Source: Acidimicrobiaceae bacterium (GTDB lineage Bacteria > Actinomycetota > Acidimicrobiia > Acidimicrobiales > Ilumatobacteraceae). Taken from it: DNA of 64,000 nt. Shown in pieces: positions 16,167-26,469 of the stretch (its first letter is position 1; each line of letters starts with the position of its first letter). The position numbers and the translations under genes are program-made. A model generated the notes under the pieces. The model had not been told where the DNA came from. It saw only the letters and a list, made by a program, of their open reading frames with translations, and did no database searches. Where the stretch lies: contig JACJWG010000002.1 in the NCBI GenBank assembly GCA_020637235.1, forward strand, positions 437,062 through 501,061, in the 5' to 3' direction.

Positions 16167-18644
16167 TCAGTCCTCGTCGCTCGACAGGATCGGTGCCACG
16201 GAGGCGACGGTCTGGCCGTCGTCGAGACTCATGACCCGCACGCCGGTCGCATCACGGCCCTGCGAGCTGATGTCGCGCACCGACATGCGGATCGTGACAC
16301 CACCACTCGACACGGCGACGATCTCGTCGTCGAGGCCCACCATGAACGCTGCGACGACCTTGCCCTTCTTGCCGGTGAGCTTGATGCCGATCACGCCGAT
16401 CCCGCCGCGGCCCTGGGTGTTGAACTTGTCGAGCTGGGTGCGCTTGCCGTAGCCGGCCTCGGTGACCATGAGGATCGCCGTGTCGTCGCGAGCGACGTCG
16501 ACGCTGACCACTTCGTCGCCCGTGCGGAGCTTCATGCCGCGCACACCGCCGGCGTTGCGGCCCATCGGACGAACCTCGTCCTCGCTGAAGCGGATCGTCA
16601 TGCCCGACCGGGCGACCATGAAGATGTCGTCGGTCCCGCCGGTCTCGATCACCCGCACCAACTCGTCGTGGTCGCGCAGGTTGATCGCGATCAGACCGTC
16701 GCGCCGAGACGAGTCGTACTCGTCGAACGCCGTCTTCTTCACGGTGCCGTTCTTCGTCGCGAAGAACAGGTAGCGCTCACCGGCGAAGTCGCGGGTGTCG
16801 ATGATCGCCTGGATCGTCTCGCCCGCCTGCAACGGCAACAGGTTCACGATCGGCATGCCCTTCGCGGTGCGCTCGCGTTCGGGGATGTCCATCGCTCGGA
16901 GGCGGTAGACCTTGCCGCGGTTGGAGAAGAAGAGCAAGAACGCGTGTGCCGTCGTGAAGATCACGTGGTGCACGATGTCGTCGGCCTTCATCTTGCCGCC
17001 GCTCACCCCGCGCCCGCCGCGCCCCTGGGTCTTGAAGGTGCCGGCCGGGACGGCCTTCACGTACTGGGCCTGGGTCATGACGATGACGAGTTCCTTGTCC
17101 TCGACGAGGTCCTCGATGCTCATCTCGCCAGTGTCGAGGGTGACCTGGCACAGCCGTGGCGTGGCGAACTCCTCCTTGATCGCCGTCAACTCGTCCTTGA
17201 TCACGCGGTTGAGCTTGTCGGGATCGGCGAGGATCGACTCGAGTTCGGTGATGCGCTCCTGGAGCTCCTGCATCTCGCGTTCGAGGTCGATCCGGCTGAG
17301 CCGGGTGAGCTGGCGCAACTGCATGTCGAGGATGTCGACGGCCTGGATCTCGGTGAACTCGAACGGCGGCGCCATCAAGGATTCCTTGGCAGCCGCGGCG
17401 TCCTCGCTCGCCCGGATGAGGGCGATGATCTCGTCGATGACGTTGAGCGCCTTCAGCCTGCCCTCGACCTTGTGGGCACGCTCGCGGGCCTTCCGCAACC
17501 GGAACTCGGTGCGCCGAGTGACGACGTCGACCTGGTGGCGGACGTAGCCGTTCAGCGCATCGGCCAGGTTGAGCGTGCGTGGCACACCGTCGACCAGCGC
17601 GACCATGTTCACGCCGAAGCTGGTCTGCAACTGGGTGAGCTTGTAGAGGTTGTTCAGCACCACGTTCGCGTTGGCGTCGCGCTTCAGCGTGATCTGCAGG
17701 TTGGTCTTGCCGCCCGACGACGCGTCGTTCAGGTCGCTGATGCCGTCGAGTTCGCCGGTGTCGACGAGCTCCTTGATCCGAGCGGCGATCGACGAACAAC
17801 TGGTCTGATACGGCAACTGGGTGACGACGATCTGGTAGCCGCCCTTGCGGGTCTCCTCGATCGTGGCGGTGGCACGCATCTTGATGCTGCCGCGGCCGGT
17901 GCGGTAGGCGTCCATGATCCCGGCACAACCGAGGATCGACCCCCCGGTCGGGAAGTCCGGCCCTTTCACGAACTGCATGAGATCGTCGGGCGTCGCGCCA
18001 GGATGGTCGATCAGATGGATCGTCGCGTCGATCACCTCGCCGAGGTTGTGCGGCGGGATGTTCGTGGCCATGCCGACGGCGATGCCCTGGCTGCCGTTGA
18101 CCAGCAGGTTGGGAAAGCGCGACGGGAGCACGAGGGGCTCCTCGCGGCTGCCGTCGTAGGTGGTTCCCATGTCGACGGTCTCTTCGTCGATGTCGGCGAG
18201 CAGTTGCATCGCGAGTGGGTGGAGGCGGCACTCCGTGTAGCGCGATGCCGCCGGCCCGAAGTCGGGTGAGCCGTAGTTGCCGTGGAAGTCGATCAGCGGG
18301 TGCCGCAGCGAGAACGGCTGGGCCATCCGCACCAGTGCGTCGTAGATGGCGCCGTCGCCGTGGGGGTGGTACTTGGCCATCGTGTCGCCGCTGACGCGCG
18401 CCGACTTCACGAACGGGCGGTCGGGGCGGAAACCCTGCTCCTCCATGTCCCAGATGATCCGGCGATGCACGGGCTTGAGGCCGTCGCGCACGTCGGGGAG
18501 CGCACGAGACATGATGACCGACATCGCGTAGTCGAGGAAGCTCCGCTCCATCTCGTCCTGCAGGGCGATCGGCTGGACCGCCAACTGCTCGGCCTCGCCG
18601 TCGGGCAGCTCGGGCACGTCGTCGTTGTTCGGGGTGTCAGACAT
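16167..18644 (-). CDS. gyrA: DNA gyrase subunit A
   Basis: 825 residues, a normal length. The breakage-reunion domain contains the catalytic Tyr in AASRYTECRL (about residue 136). A tower and coiled coil follow, then the C-terminal beta-pinwheel with the GyrA box variant QGRGGRG. Together with GyrB it introduces negative supercoils using ATP. The quinolone-resistance segment reads HPHGDGAIYDALVRMAQ, with Gly at the position equivalent to E. coli Ser83. It starts 45 bp after gyrB, so the two are co-transcribed. Confidence 0.98.
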   Translation of the reverse strand: MSDTPNNDDVPELPDGEAEQLAVQPIALQDEMERSFLDYAMSVIMSRALPDVRDGLKPVHRRIIWDMEEQGFRPDRPFVKSARVSGDTMAKYHPHGDGAIYDALVRMAQPFSLRHPLIDFHGNYGSPDFGPAASRYTECRLHPLAMQLLADIDEETVDMGTTYDGSREEPLVLPSRFPNLLVNGSQGIAVGMATNIPPHNLGEVIDATIHLIDHPGATPDDLMQFVKGPDFPTGGSILGCAGIMDAYRTGRGSIKMRATATIEETRKGGYQIVVTQLPYQTSCSSIAARIKELVDTGELDGISDLNDASSGGKTNLQITLKRDANANVVLNNLYKLTQLQTSFGVNMVALVDGVPRTLNLADALNGYVRHQVDVVTRRTEFRLRKARERAHKVEGRLKALNVIDEIIALIRASEDAAAAKESLMAPPFEFTEIQAVDILDMQLRQLTRLSRIDLEREMQELQERITELESILADPDKLNRVIKDELTAIKEEFATPRLCQVTLDTGEMSIEDLVEDKELVIVMTQAQYVKAVPAGTFKTQGRGGRGVSGGKMKADDIVHHVIFTTAHAFLLFFSNRGKVYRLRAMDIPERERTAKGMPIVNLLPLQAGETIQAIIDTRDFAGERYLFFATKNGTVKKTAFDEYDSSRRDGLIAINLRDHDELVRVIETGGTDDIFMVARSGMTIRFSEDEVRPMGRNAGGVRGMKLRTGDEVVSVDVARDDTAILMVTEAGYGKRTQLDKFNTQGRGGIGVIGIKLTGKKGKVVAAFMVGLDDEIVAVSSGGVTIRMSVRDISSQGRDATGVRVMSLDDGQTVASVAPILSSDED

Positions 18645-18689
18645 GGGTGGTCACTTTCGGCGTCGTCGTGGTGGCGCGGGCGGGGCGCA

Positions 18690-20654
<1,965 letters not shown>

Positions 20655-20826
20655 CTCGAGTCGTGGATGGAGTCGGCTGGGATGGACGCGGACGTCGTGA
20701 GGGGGCGGCCGGACGAAGCGGCCGGAGCCCGACGGCGTCTCGCGTCGTGTGGCGTTCGGCGGGCAGCAGCTGGGTGGGCGGAGGGCACGGAGAGTGCCAC
20801 GAGCAGCGGCCGCGAAAGGTGCCGTC

Positions 20827-20832
20827 AGTCTA
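20827..20832 (-). promoter_or_regulatory. Putative gyrB promoter -10 (TAGACT)
   Basis: TAGACT on the minus strand lies in the 253-bp dciA-gyrB intergenic stretch, about 170 nt upstream of gyrB. The spacing to a -35 is not convincing. The rest of the gap (20655-20907) shows no other clear signal. Confidence 0.35.
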
Positions 20833-20907
20833 CCGTGGGGGTCTCACAGAACGGTGGACAGCCAGCATCTGCGTCGCGCCCGACACGCTCCGTGACCAGG
20901 CACGATG

Positions 20908-21222
20908 TCAGCGACGGACGCGGATCTCGAACCGGCCCACGCGAGCGCCCGCCACCTGCTCCAGCCGCTCCCGCAACGCGCCCTCGAGGAACTTCAACTG
21001 CGTCGCCCAGGCAGGATCGTCGACCTCCACCACGAGCCGGTCGCCATCGAACTTCACCGGCTGGACGTGGGCGGCGACGGCCTCGCCCACGGCTTCGGTC
21101 CATCGGCCGAACACCCCACCGAGCAGCTGGGCCGACCGTCCGGGATCGCCCGCCGCACCGCCACGCAACGATCGCACCACGCCGGTCAGGCTCACGCTCA
21201 GCGGGACCGGGTCGTCAGCCAT
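20908..21222 (-). CDS. dciA: DciA-type helicase loader (DUF721)
   Basis: A 104-residue DUF721 protein. The family core is visible: LGGVFGRWTEAVGEAVAAHVQPVKFDGDRLVVEVDDPAWATQLKFLEGALRERL, then a short strand GRFEIRVRR. DciA loads or assists the replicative helicase DnaB in bacteria lacking DnaC/DnaI. It overlaps recF by 8 bp and precedes gyrB, the standard actinobacterial order. It is shorter than the 150-190-residue mycobacterial form, lacking an N-terminal extension. Confidence 0.85.
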   Translation of the reverse strand: MADDPVPLSVSLTGVVRSLRGGAAGDPGRSAQLLGGVFGRWTEAVGEAVAAHVQPVKFDGDRLVVEVDDPAWATQLKFLEGALRERLEQVAGARVGRFEIRVRR

Positions 21223-22354
21223 CGCCGGTCACCGTATCCCCCACCGGCCCCTGCCACGGCCCGGTCCCGGATCCCTCGGCTGCCGACGCGCCCGCCTCGA
21301 TCCGTACCACCGCGTCGGGACGGGCCGCCGGCGGGAGCGCCGAAGCCGAGGTGAGCACCACCTGGCCCGGCGGGAGGTGATGCAAGAGGGCCGTCGCACG
21401 ACCGTCGTCGAGCTCGGACAGCACGTCGTCGAGGATGAGCACCGGCGCGCTCCCGGTGTGCTCGGTGACGAACCGGTGAGCCCCGAGTCGCAACGACAGT
21501 GCCAGCGTGCGCTGTTCGCCCTGCGAGGCGTGGGTGCGAGCCGGCATGCCATTGATCACCAATTCGACGTCGTCGCGGTGGGGCCCGACGGTCGACACGC
21601 CTCGACGGACGTCGTCGTGGCGTGCCGCAGCCAACGCCGCAGCGAGACCGAGTGTCCGCCACACCGGCTCGTAGCGCAGCTCCACCGGTGTCACGACGCC
21701 GGCCAGGTGCTCGTACGCCTCCTGCACGATCGGTCCGAGCCGGGCGATCAGGACGGCCCGGGCCTGACCGAACCGGTCGCCGAGCTCGGCGTACTTCGCG
21801 TCCCACACGTCGAGCGTCGTCTCCGATGCCTCGTCGAGTCGGCCCGCAGCCTGCTTGAGCAAGGTGTTCCGCTGCTTCACGACCCGGTCGAGTTCGAGCC
21901 GCATCGCGTCGTACTTGAGCGCCAACGCGACCAGGGTGTCGTCGAGGAAGCGTCGCCGTTCGCTCGGCCCCTCCTTCACGAGCGCCAGGTCGTCCGGCGA
22001 GAACACGCTCACGCGCACGACTCCCAGTAGATCGCGAGTGCGCGGCAGCTTCTGTCGGTTCACCAACACCCGGTTGCGCCCGGATCGTGACAGCTCTGCC
22101 TCGATCGACAGCTCACGTCCGTCGTCGTGGCGCACCGTGGCTCTGATGACCGCCGCATCGGCGCCGGCCCGGATGAGCGCCTCGGCGGGTGCACCCCGAA
22201 AGCTGTCGAGCGTGGAGAGATAGCCCAGCGCCTCGGCGAAGTTGGTCTTGCCCTGGCCGTTGCGGCCCACCACGGCGGTGATGCCCGGCGTCAGATCGAA
22301 CGCTGCGGTGACGTAGTTGCGGTAGTCGACCAGCTCGATCCGGGTGACGATCAC
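21215..22354 (-). CDS. recF: DNA replication and repair protein RecF
   Basis: 379 residues with SMC-like ABC ATPase features: Walker A GRNGQGKTNF (about 34-43), a signature region in the HASQGEQRTLALSLRLG segment, and Walker B LILDDVLSELDD. RecF loads RecA at single-strand gaps through RecOR. It lies 34 bp downstream of dnaN and overlaps dciA by 8 bp, in the conserved dnaA-dnaN-recF order. Confidence 0.97.
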   Translation of the reverse strand: MIVTRIELVDYRNYVTAAFDLTPGITAVVGRNGQGKTNFAEALGYLSTLDSFRGAPAEALIRAGADAAVIRATVRHDDGRELSIEAELSRSGRNRVLVNRQKLPRTRDLLGVVRVSVFSPDDLALVKEGPSERRRFLDDTLVALALKYDAMRLELDRVVKQRNTLLKQAAGRLDEASETTLDVWDAKYAELGDRFGQARAVLIARLGPIVQEAYEHLAGVVTPVELRYEPVWRTLGLAAALAAARHDDVRRGVSTVGPHRDDVELVINGMPARTHASQGEQRTLALSLRLGAHRFVTEHTGSAPVLILDDVLSELDDGRATALLHHLPPGQVVLTSASALPPAARPDAVVRIEAGASAAEGSGTGPWQGPVGDTVTGDG

Positions 22355-22388
22355 GTCGACGACTCGCGCCGGTTCGGGCCCGCCCCGG

Positions 22389-23483
22389 TCAGGGCACGCG
22401 TACCGGCATCAGCAGGTACAGGTAGTCGTCGGACCCCACGCCGCGTACCACCGCCGGCTTCAGCGGATCGATCGTCGACAGCGTCACCTGCTCGGCGCCG
22501 ACGGCCTCGACACCCGACGCCAGGTAGTCGGGGTTGAACGCCACCGTGAGATCGGTGCCGGTCGCCGTGGCGTCGAGCTCCTCGACCGCGTTGCCGACGT
22601 CCTGCGTGATCGCCGTGAGCTTCAACGCGTCGGCGCTGATCTGGAGTCGGACCGGCGTGGCGTCGCGAGCGAGGATCTTCACGCGACGGATCGCCTCGAG
22701 CAGCGGCTCGCGGTCGACGGTGAGCGTGTTCGGGTGGCTCGCCGGGATGAGCTGGCGGTAGTTGGGGAACTCGCCCTCGATGAGGCGGGTCGTGAGCCGC
22801 GTCGCACCGATCTCGAACGTGGCGTCGCGTTCGCCCAGCCGCAGCACCAACTCCTCGCCGAGGCCGAGCACCCGCTGCAACTCGTTGAGCGCACGCCCCG
22901 GGACGAGCACCTTCTGGTCGGCACCGAGCACGCTGACACCCGGCAGGTCACGCACCGCGAGTCGGTACGAGTCGGTGGCCACGAGTCGCAGGCCGTCGTT
23001 CTCGGCCGCGAGCAGCACGCCGGTCAGGATCGGCCGGGCCTCGTCGGTGCTCGCCGCACGCACCACCTGGCGCAGGGCCTCGCCGAACGCGGCTGCGTTG
23101 ATCGTGACGGCGCTGGACGCCGGTGCGGCCAGGCGCGGGTAATCGTCGAGCGACAGGGGGCGCACGCTGAACTGCGACCGGCCGCCGCTGATGCGGACGT
23201 CGTCGTCCGCGACGTCGAGTTCGACCTTGCCCGCCGGCAGCGAGCGGACGATGTCCGACGACAGGCGAGCCGGCAGCACCACACCGCCGTCGCGCTCGCC
23301 GCCGACGGTGACGTCGAGTTGGATCGTGAGATCGAGATCGGTGCCGGTGACAGTGAGGAGATCACCGCTCAGCTCGAGGCGCAGGCCGGACAGCACGGGC
23401 AACGTGCCGGTGCGGCCCGTGGCGGCACGCCCCGCGGTGGCCAGTGCTTCGGCCAGGATTTCACGTTCACAGCGGAACTTCAC
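22389..23483 (-). CDS. dnaN: DNA polymerase III beta sliding clamp
   Basis: 364 residues forming the three-fold repeated clamp fold that encircles DNA and tethers polymerase. It begins with GTG (MKFRCEREILAEAL), has the family motif SDDYPRLAAP-like linker near 120, and ends YLYLLMPVRVP, where the MPVR tail is the conserved C-terminus of the peptide-binding pocket. It is preceded by GAGAGG. It follows dnaA across a 270-bp gap that carries DnaA-box-like sequences. Confidence 0.98.
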   Translation of the reverse strand: MKFRCEREILAEALATAGRAATGRTGTLPVLSGLRLELSGDLLTVTGTDLDLTIQLDVTVGGERDGGVVLPARLSSDIVRSLPAGKVELDVADDDVRISGGRSQFSVRPLSLDDYPRLAAPASSAVTINAAAFGEALRQVVRAASTDEARPILTGVLLAAENDGLRLVATDSYRLAVRDLPGVSVLGADQKVLVPGRALNELQRVLGLGEELVLRLGERDATFEIGATRLTTRLIEGEFPNYRQLIPASHPNTLTVDREPLLEAIRRVKILARDATPVRLQISADALKLTAITQDVGNAVEELDATATGTDLTVAFNPDYLASGVEAVGAEQVTLSTIDPLKPAVVRGVGSDDYLYLLMPVRVP

Positions 23484-23753
23484 AGGGGACCTCTCTCACC
23501 ACGTCGTGTTTCGAAAAAGACAATAGAAGTAATAAGGGCTGTGGATTGTGGACAACCGACCGTCGCGGCAGCGTACGGCGAGATTCCGCGTTCACACCTC
23601 GATCCACCCGCGTCCCCAGGTCGCGAACGACACGCGTGTGCTTCGGTGGACATCGCGCGTGTCGTCCACCGGCCGTGCACAGCGATCCCCAGGACATCCC
23701 CAGGGGGCAGCGGCGTGCGGGAGCAGGGCATGATCGAAGGGTGTCCGGACCGC
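23484..23753. other. dnaA-dnaN intergenic region, candidate oriC
   Basis: A 270-bp gap. It contains one perfect DnaA box (TTGTCCACA, minus strand, 23547-23555) overlapping a second near-match CAATCCACA (23540-23548), and weaker relatives around 23645-23680. Beside them is an unusually AT-rich run for this genome (23509-23540, AAAAAGACAATAGAAGTAAT). This is the usual place for oriC in actinobacteria, but the box count is low compared with Streptomyces or mycobacteria. Confidence 0.5.
23547..23555 (-). promoter_or_regulatory. DnaA box (TTGTCCACA)
   Basis: Perfect match on the minus strand to the actinobacterial DnaA box, in the dnaA-dnaN gap. Confidence 0.7.
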
Positions 23754-25187
23754 TCAGCTGGTCTTCAGCCGCTGGATGACGTCGGTGACCTGGTCGTACA
23801 CCTGCTTGCGCTCCTTCATCAGCCGCTGGATCTTCTCGACGGCGTGGATGACGGTGGTGTGGTCGCGGCCGCCGAACAGCCGGGCGATGCTCGGGTAGGA
23901 GAGATCGGTGAGCTCTCGGAACACGTACATCGCGGTCTGCCGCGCCGTCACCAGCGGTCGCTGCCGGCTCTTCGAGCGCAAGGCCTCGACGCTGAAACCG
24001 AGGATGACCGCGATCTCGGCGAGCAGTTCCTCGTCGGTGCGGGTCTTCACCTGGCTGCCGGTCATCAGGTCACCGAGCAACTGCTCGGCCAGGTGCGTGC
24101 TGATCGGCACGTGGTTCAGGCTCGCGTAGGCGGTCACGCGGATCAGCGCACCTTCGAGCTCACGGATGTTGCTCGTGATCCGCGACGCGATGAACTCGAG
24201 CGTCTCGGACGGCACGGGGCTGCGGTCGCGCTCGGCCTTGTTGCGGAGGATCGCGAGCCGGGTCTCGAGATCGGGCGGCTGGATGTCGGTGATCAAGCCC
24301 CACTTGAACCGGCCGCGCAGGCGTTCCTCGAGTGTCGGGATCGCGTCCGGCATGCGGTCGCTCGACATCACGATCTGCTTGTTCGCGCCGTGGAGGGAGT
24401 TGAACGTGTGGAAGAACTCCTCCTGCAGTCCCTCTTTGCCCTCCATGAACTGGATGTCGTCGATGAGCAGGACGTCGATGTCGCGATAGCGGCGCTTGAA
24501 GTTGGCGATCGTGTTGGTGCGGATGCCGTCGACGTACTCATTCAGGAACGTCTCGGTGCTGACGTAGCGGACCACGTCGTGCTGATAGTGGTGGTGCACG
24601 TAGTGACCGATGGCGTGCAGCAGGTGCGTCTTGCCGAGGCCGGCCGAGCCGTAGATGAACAGGGGGTTGTAGCTGCGACCAGGGGTCTCGGCCACACGGA
24701 GGGCGGCCGCCAGCGCGAACTGGTTGGACGCGCCCTTCACGAACGTCTCGAACGTGTACCGCGGGTTGAGGCCGGCCAGGTCGAGCGAGCCCTGCGTCGG
24801 GTGGAGGTCGTCCAGCCGCGGCGTCACGCCGAGGGCGTGGGTGTCCGGCGGCACCACCGTGTCGTCGGGTCGCATCGAGCTGCGGCCGGGGTCGAGCCGG
24901 GTGGGTCCGAGTCGCGTGGGATCGGGGTCGAACGGTTCCGCCGCCGACACCTCCACCACCAGCTGGCGGTGAGCGTGGCCCTCGTCCTCCATCGCGTCAC
25001 GCACCAGGGGCAGGTACCGAGTGAGGATCCGGTCTCGGGTGGTGTTGTTGGGTGCGCTCAGCCGCAGCACGTCGGCCTCGCTGTCGAGCGCGACCACGTC
25101 CTGGAACGTCGACAACCACACGGCTTCGGACACCTGGTCGCGCAGTTGCTGTGCCACCGCTGTCCACACCTGCATCGCGTCGCTCAC
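23754..25187 (-). CDS. dnaA: Chromosomal replication initiator DnaA
   Basis: 477 residues from the GTG at 25187 (VSDAMQVWTAV), chosen because GGAGG lies about 5 nt upstream; longer readings have a non-family N-terminus. Domain I is at about 1-85. A Pro/Arg-rich linker follows. The AAA+ domain has Walker A GSAGLGKTHLL, Walker B VLLIDDIQF and a sensor/Arg-finger region (LEERLRGRFKWG). Domain IV has the DNA-recognition signature GGRDHTTVIHA. It unwinds oriC and represses its own gene; DnaA-like boxes lie in its leader. Confidence 0.98.
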   Translation of the reverse strand: MSDAMQVWTAVAQQLRDQVSEAVWLSTFQDVVALDSEADVLRLSAPNNTTRDRILTRYLPLVRDAMEDEGHAHRQLVVEVSAAEPFDPDPTRLGPTRLDPGRSSMRPDDTVVPPDTHALGVTPRLDDLHPTQGSLDLAGLNPRYTFETFVKGASNQFALAAALRVAETPGRSYNPLFIYGSAGLGKTHLLHAIGHYVHHHYQHDVVRYVSTETFLNEYVDGIRTNTIANFKRRYRDIDVLLIDDIQFMEGKEGLQEEFFHTFNSLHGANKQIVMSSDRMPDAIPTLEERLRGRFKWGLITDIQPPDLETRLAILRNKAERDRSPVPSETLEFIASRITSNIRELEGALIRVTAYASLNHVPISTHLAEQLLGDLMTGSQVKTRTDEELLAEIAVILGFSVEALRSKSRQRPLVTARQTAMYVFRELTDLSYPSIARLFGGRDHTTVIHAVEKIQRLMKERKQVYDQVTDVIQRLKTS

Positions 25188-25237
25188 CTGCACCTCCTCC
25201 CTCGCACCTCGAGCTCGTCCGACCGTCGTCCACATCG

Positions 25238-25246
25238 TTGTCCACA
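25238..25246 (+). promoter_or_regulatory. DnaA box in the dnaA leader
   Basis: TTGTCCACA, about 50 bp upstream of the dnaA start codon and inside its transcribed leader, flanked by CGTCCACA-like repeats. It is well placed for autoregulation of dnaA or as part of a second origin box cluster. Confidence 0.65.
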
Positions 25247-25332
25247 ACTGTGGACGACTGCCAGGCGACACGATCGGGTCGGTCGATGCCGCGGCGGCGC
25301 CGGCGGCGGGCGGCTCGCCGACGGAGCGCGAG

Positions 25333-25338
25333 AACCTA
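25333..25338 (-). promoter_or_regulatory. Putative dnaA promoter -10 (TAGGTT)
   Basis: TAGGTT preceded by TGC (extended -10) on the minus strand, giving a dnaA leader of about 140 nt. No good -35 is visible. Confidence 0.4.
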
Positions 25339-25468
25339 GCAGGTGCTCCGGGCGCTCGGGTAGGGCGCGATCGCCTCGACATCGGCCACACGCAGGCTCT
25401 GACGCCCTGACCTCGCGGTTCGTCGCGCCCGCCGGGCGCGTCACGACCGCTGACGCCGCGCCAGCGTG

Positions 25469-25497
25469 TTGCCGGAATCCCGGGCGAGCCCTAACCT
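25469..25497 (+). promoter_or_regulatory. rpmH promoter
   Basis: TTGCCG (25469-25474) and TAACCT (25492-25497) are separated by 17 bp, a good housekeeping-sigma promoter. It would yield a leader of about 185 nt ahead of rpmH-rnpA-yidD-yidC. Confidence 0.6.
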
Positions 25498-25688
25498 GTG
25501 GAAGTTCTCATCACTCGTGGTGGCACGGGGTACGGGGACGTGTCCGACCTGGCTGTGCCTCGGTGCCGCCTCCGGACGCGCCGACTCCCCACTGCGGCAC
25601 CCGGTCGGGTGCGCCCGCCGACTCGAGCGAGGGCTCGCACATCGTCGTCCCCACCGCATGCTGCGGTGGCCATCTCCAGGAGGGTCGC

Positions 25689-25823
25689 GTGAAGCGCACC
25701 TACCAGCCGAACAATCGCCGCCGTGCCCGCAAGCACGGCTTCCGTGCCCGGATGAGCACCCGCGCCGGCCGCGCCGTGTTGAAGGCTCGCCGCGCCAAGG
25801 GCCGGCACAAGCTGTCGGCTTGA
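25689..25823 (+). CDS. rpmH: 50S ribosomal protein L34
   Basis: A 44-residue, very basic protein. Its sequence is the standard L34 pattern (KRTYQPNNRRRARKHGFRARM...), ending HKLSA. The start is GTG at 25689 with AGGAGG 5 nt upstream. It is the first gene of the rpmH-rnpA-yidD-yidC-jag-rsmG run found next to dnaA in most bacteria. Confidence 0.98.
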   Translation: MKRTYQPNNRRRARKHGFRARMSTRAGRAVLKARRAKGRHKLSA

Positions 25824-26221
25824 TCTGGCGCATCCGGGAACGGAGCGTCTTCGCACGCCTGTCGCGTGACGGGCTCCGCACCCGGGCCGGAGTGCTGTGG
25901 TGCACCTTTCTCCCCGATCCATCCGCATCCCCGCCTCGCGTGGCGTTTGCGATCGGTCGCGCCGTCGGGCCGGCCGTGGTCCGCAACCAGGTGCGACGCC
26001 GGCTGCGCGCCCTGCTCGCGGCCCTGCCACCGACGTCGACACTGCCGTCGGGTTGGTACCTGATCGGCGCTCGTCCGGACGCCGCCGGGTCCACCTCGAC
26101 CGAGCTGCAGCGCGATCTCGATGCGCTGGTCCGTTCCGTCGTGCGGCGCGCCGCAGCTCCCTCGGCGGCCACCTCGGCGGCCACCTCGGCGCGGCGGCCG
26201 GACGCCGTCCCACCCGCATGA
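25820..26221 (+). CDS. rnpA: Ribonuclease P protein component
   Basis: About 133 residues if begun at the TTG at 25820, which overlaps the rpmH stop and gives IWRIRERSVFARLSRDG. The family core follows: RVAFAIGRAVGPAVVRNQVRRRLRALL, the RNR-type motif region that binds the catalytic RNA and the tRNA leader. No ATG or GTG exists near the expected N-terminus, so a TTG start coupled to rpmH is the best choice. The C-terminus is an Ala/Ser/Arg tail. It ends on ATGA with yidD. Confidence 0.9.
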   Translation: MIWRIRERSVFARLSRDGLRTRAGVLWCTFLPDPSASPPRVAFAIGRAVGPAVVRNQVRRRLRALLAALPPTSTLPSGWYLIGARPDAAGSTSTELQRDLDALVRSVVRRAAAPSAATSAATSARRPDAVPPA

Positions 26222-26469
26222 TGCGCGCCATCGTCTGGTACCAGCGAGCGGTCGACGGCCGCCCGTCGCCCTGTCGCTTCACGCCCACCTGCTCGACGTA
26301 CGCGCTCGAGGCGATCGAGGCGCACGGCACGCGGCGTGGGGTATGGCTGGCGATGCGCCGGCTGGTGCGGTGCCGACCGTTCGGCCCCTCGGGCTGGGAT
26401 CCCGTCCCCGAACCCTCGTCCTCCTCGCACTCGAACGTGCGTTCCCCTCGAAAGCGAGCGACCCCATGA
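26218..26469 (+). CDS. yidD: Membrane protein insertion efficiency factor YidD
   Basis: 83 residues. The conserved YidD core is clear: IVWYQRAVDGRPSPCRFTPTCSTYALEAIEAHG..RG, then RRLVRCRPFGPSGWDPVP. It is a small inner-membrane-associated protein with an N-terminal amphipathic helix that assists YidC-mediated insertion. Both ends overlap neighbours by ATGA (rnpA and yidC), so translation is coupled across the set. Confidence 0.95.
   Translation: MMRAIVWYQRAVDGRPSPCRFTPTCSTYALEAIEAHGTRRGVWLAMRRLVRCRPFGPSGWDPVPEPSSSSHSNVRSPRKRATP

Larger units (their letters stand above)
25188..25688. other. dnaA-rpmH divergent intergenic region
   Basis: A 501-bp gene-free stretch between divergent dnaA and rpmH. 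It holds a perfect DnaA box at 25238-25246 with flanking near-boxes (about 25225-25233 and 25246-25256), a dnaA -10 candidate and the rpmH promoter. Longer frames through it are not supported by codon pattern or family similarity. Gene direction flips here, so the replication origin lies close by. Confidence 0.7.

Noticed and set aside
22344..25823. A 1,159-codon plus-strand open frame over dnaN and dnaA
   Set aside because: Shadow of dnaN and dnaA. Only its last 45 codons (rpmH) are real; the rest has no recognisable fold.
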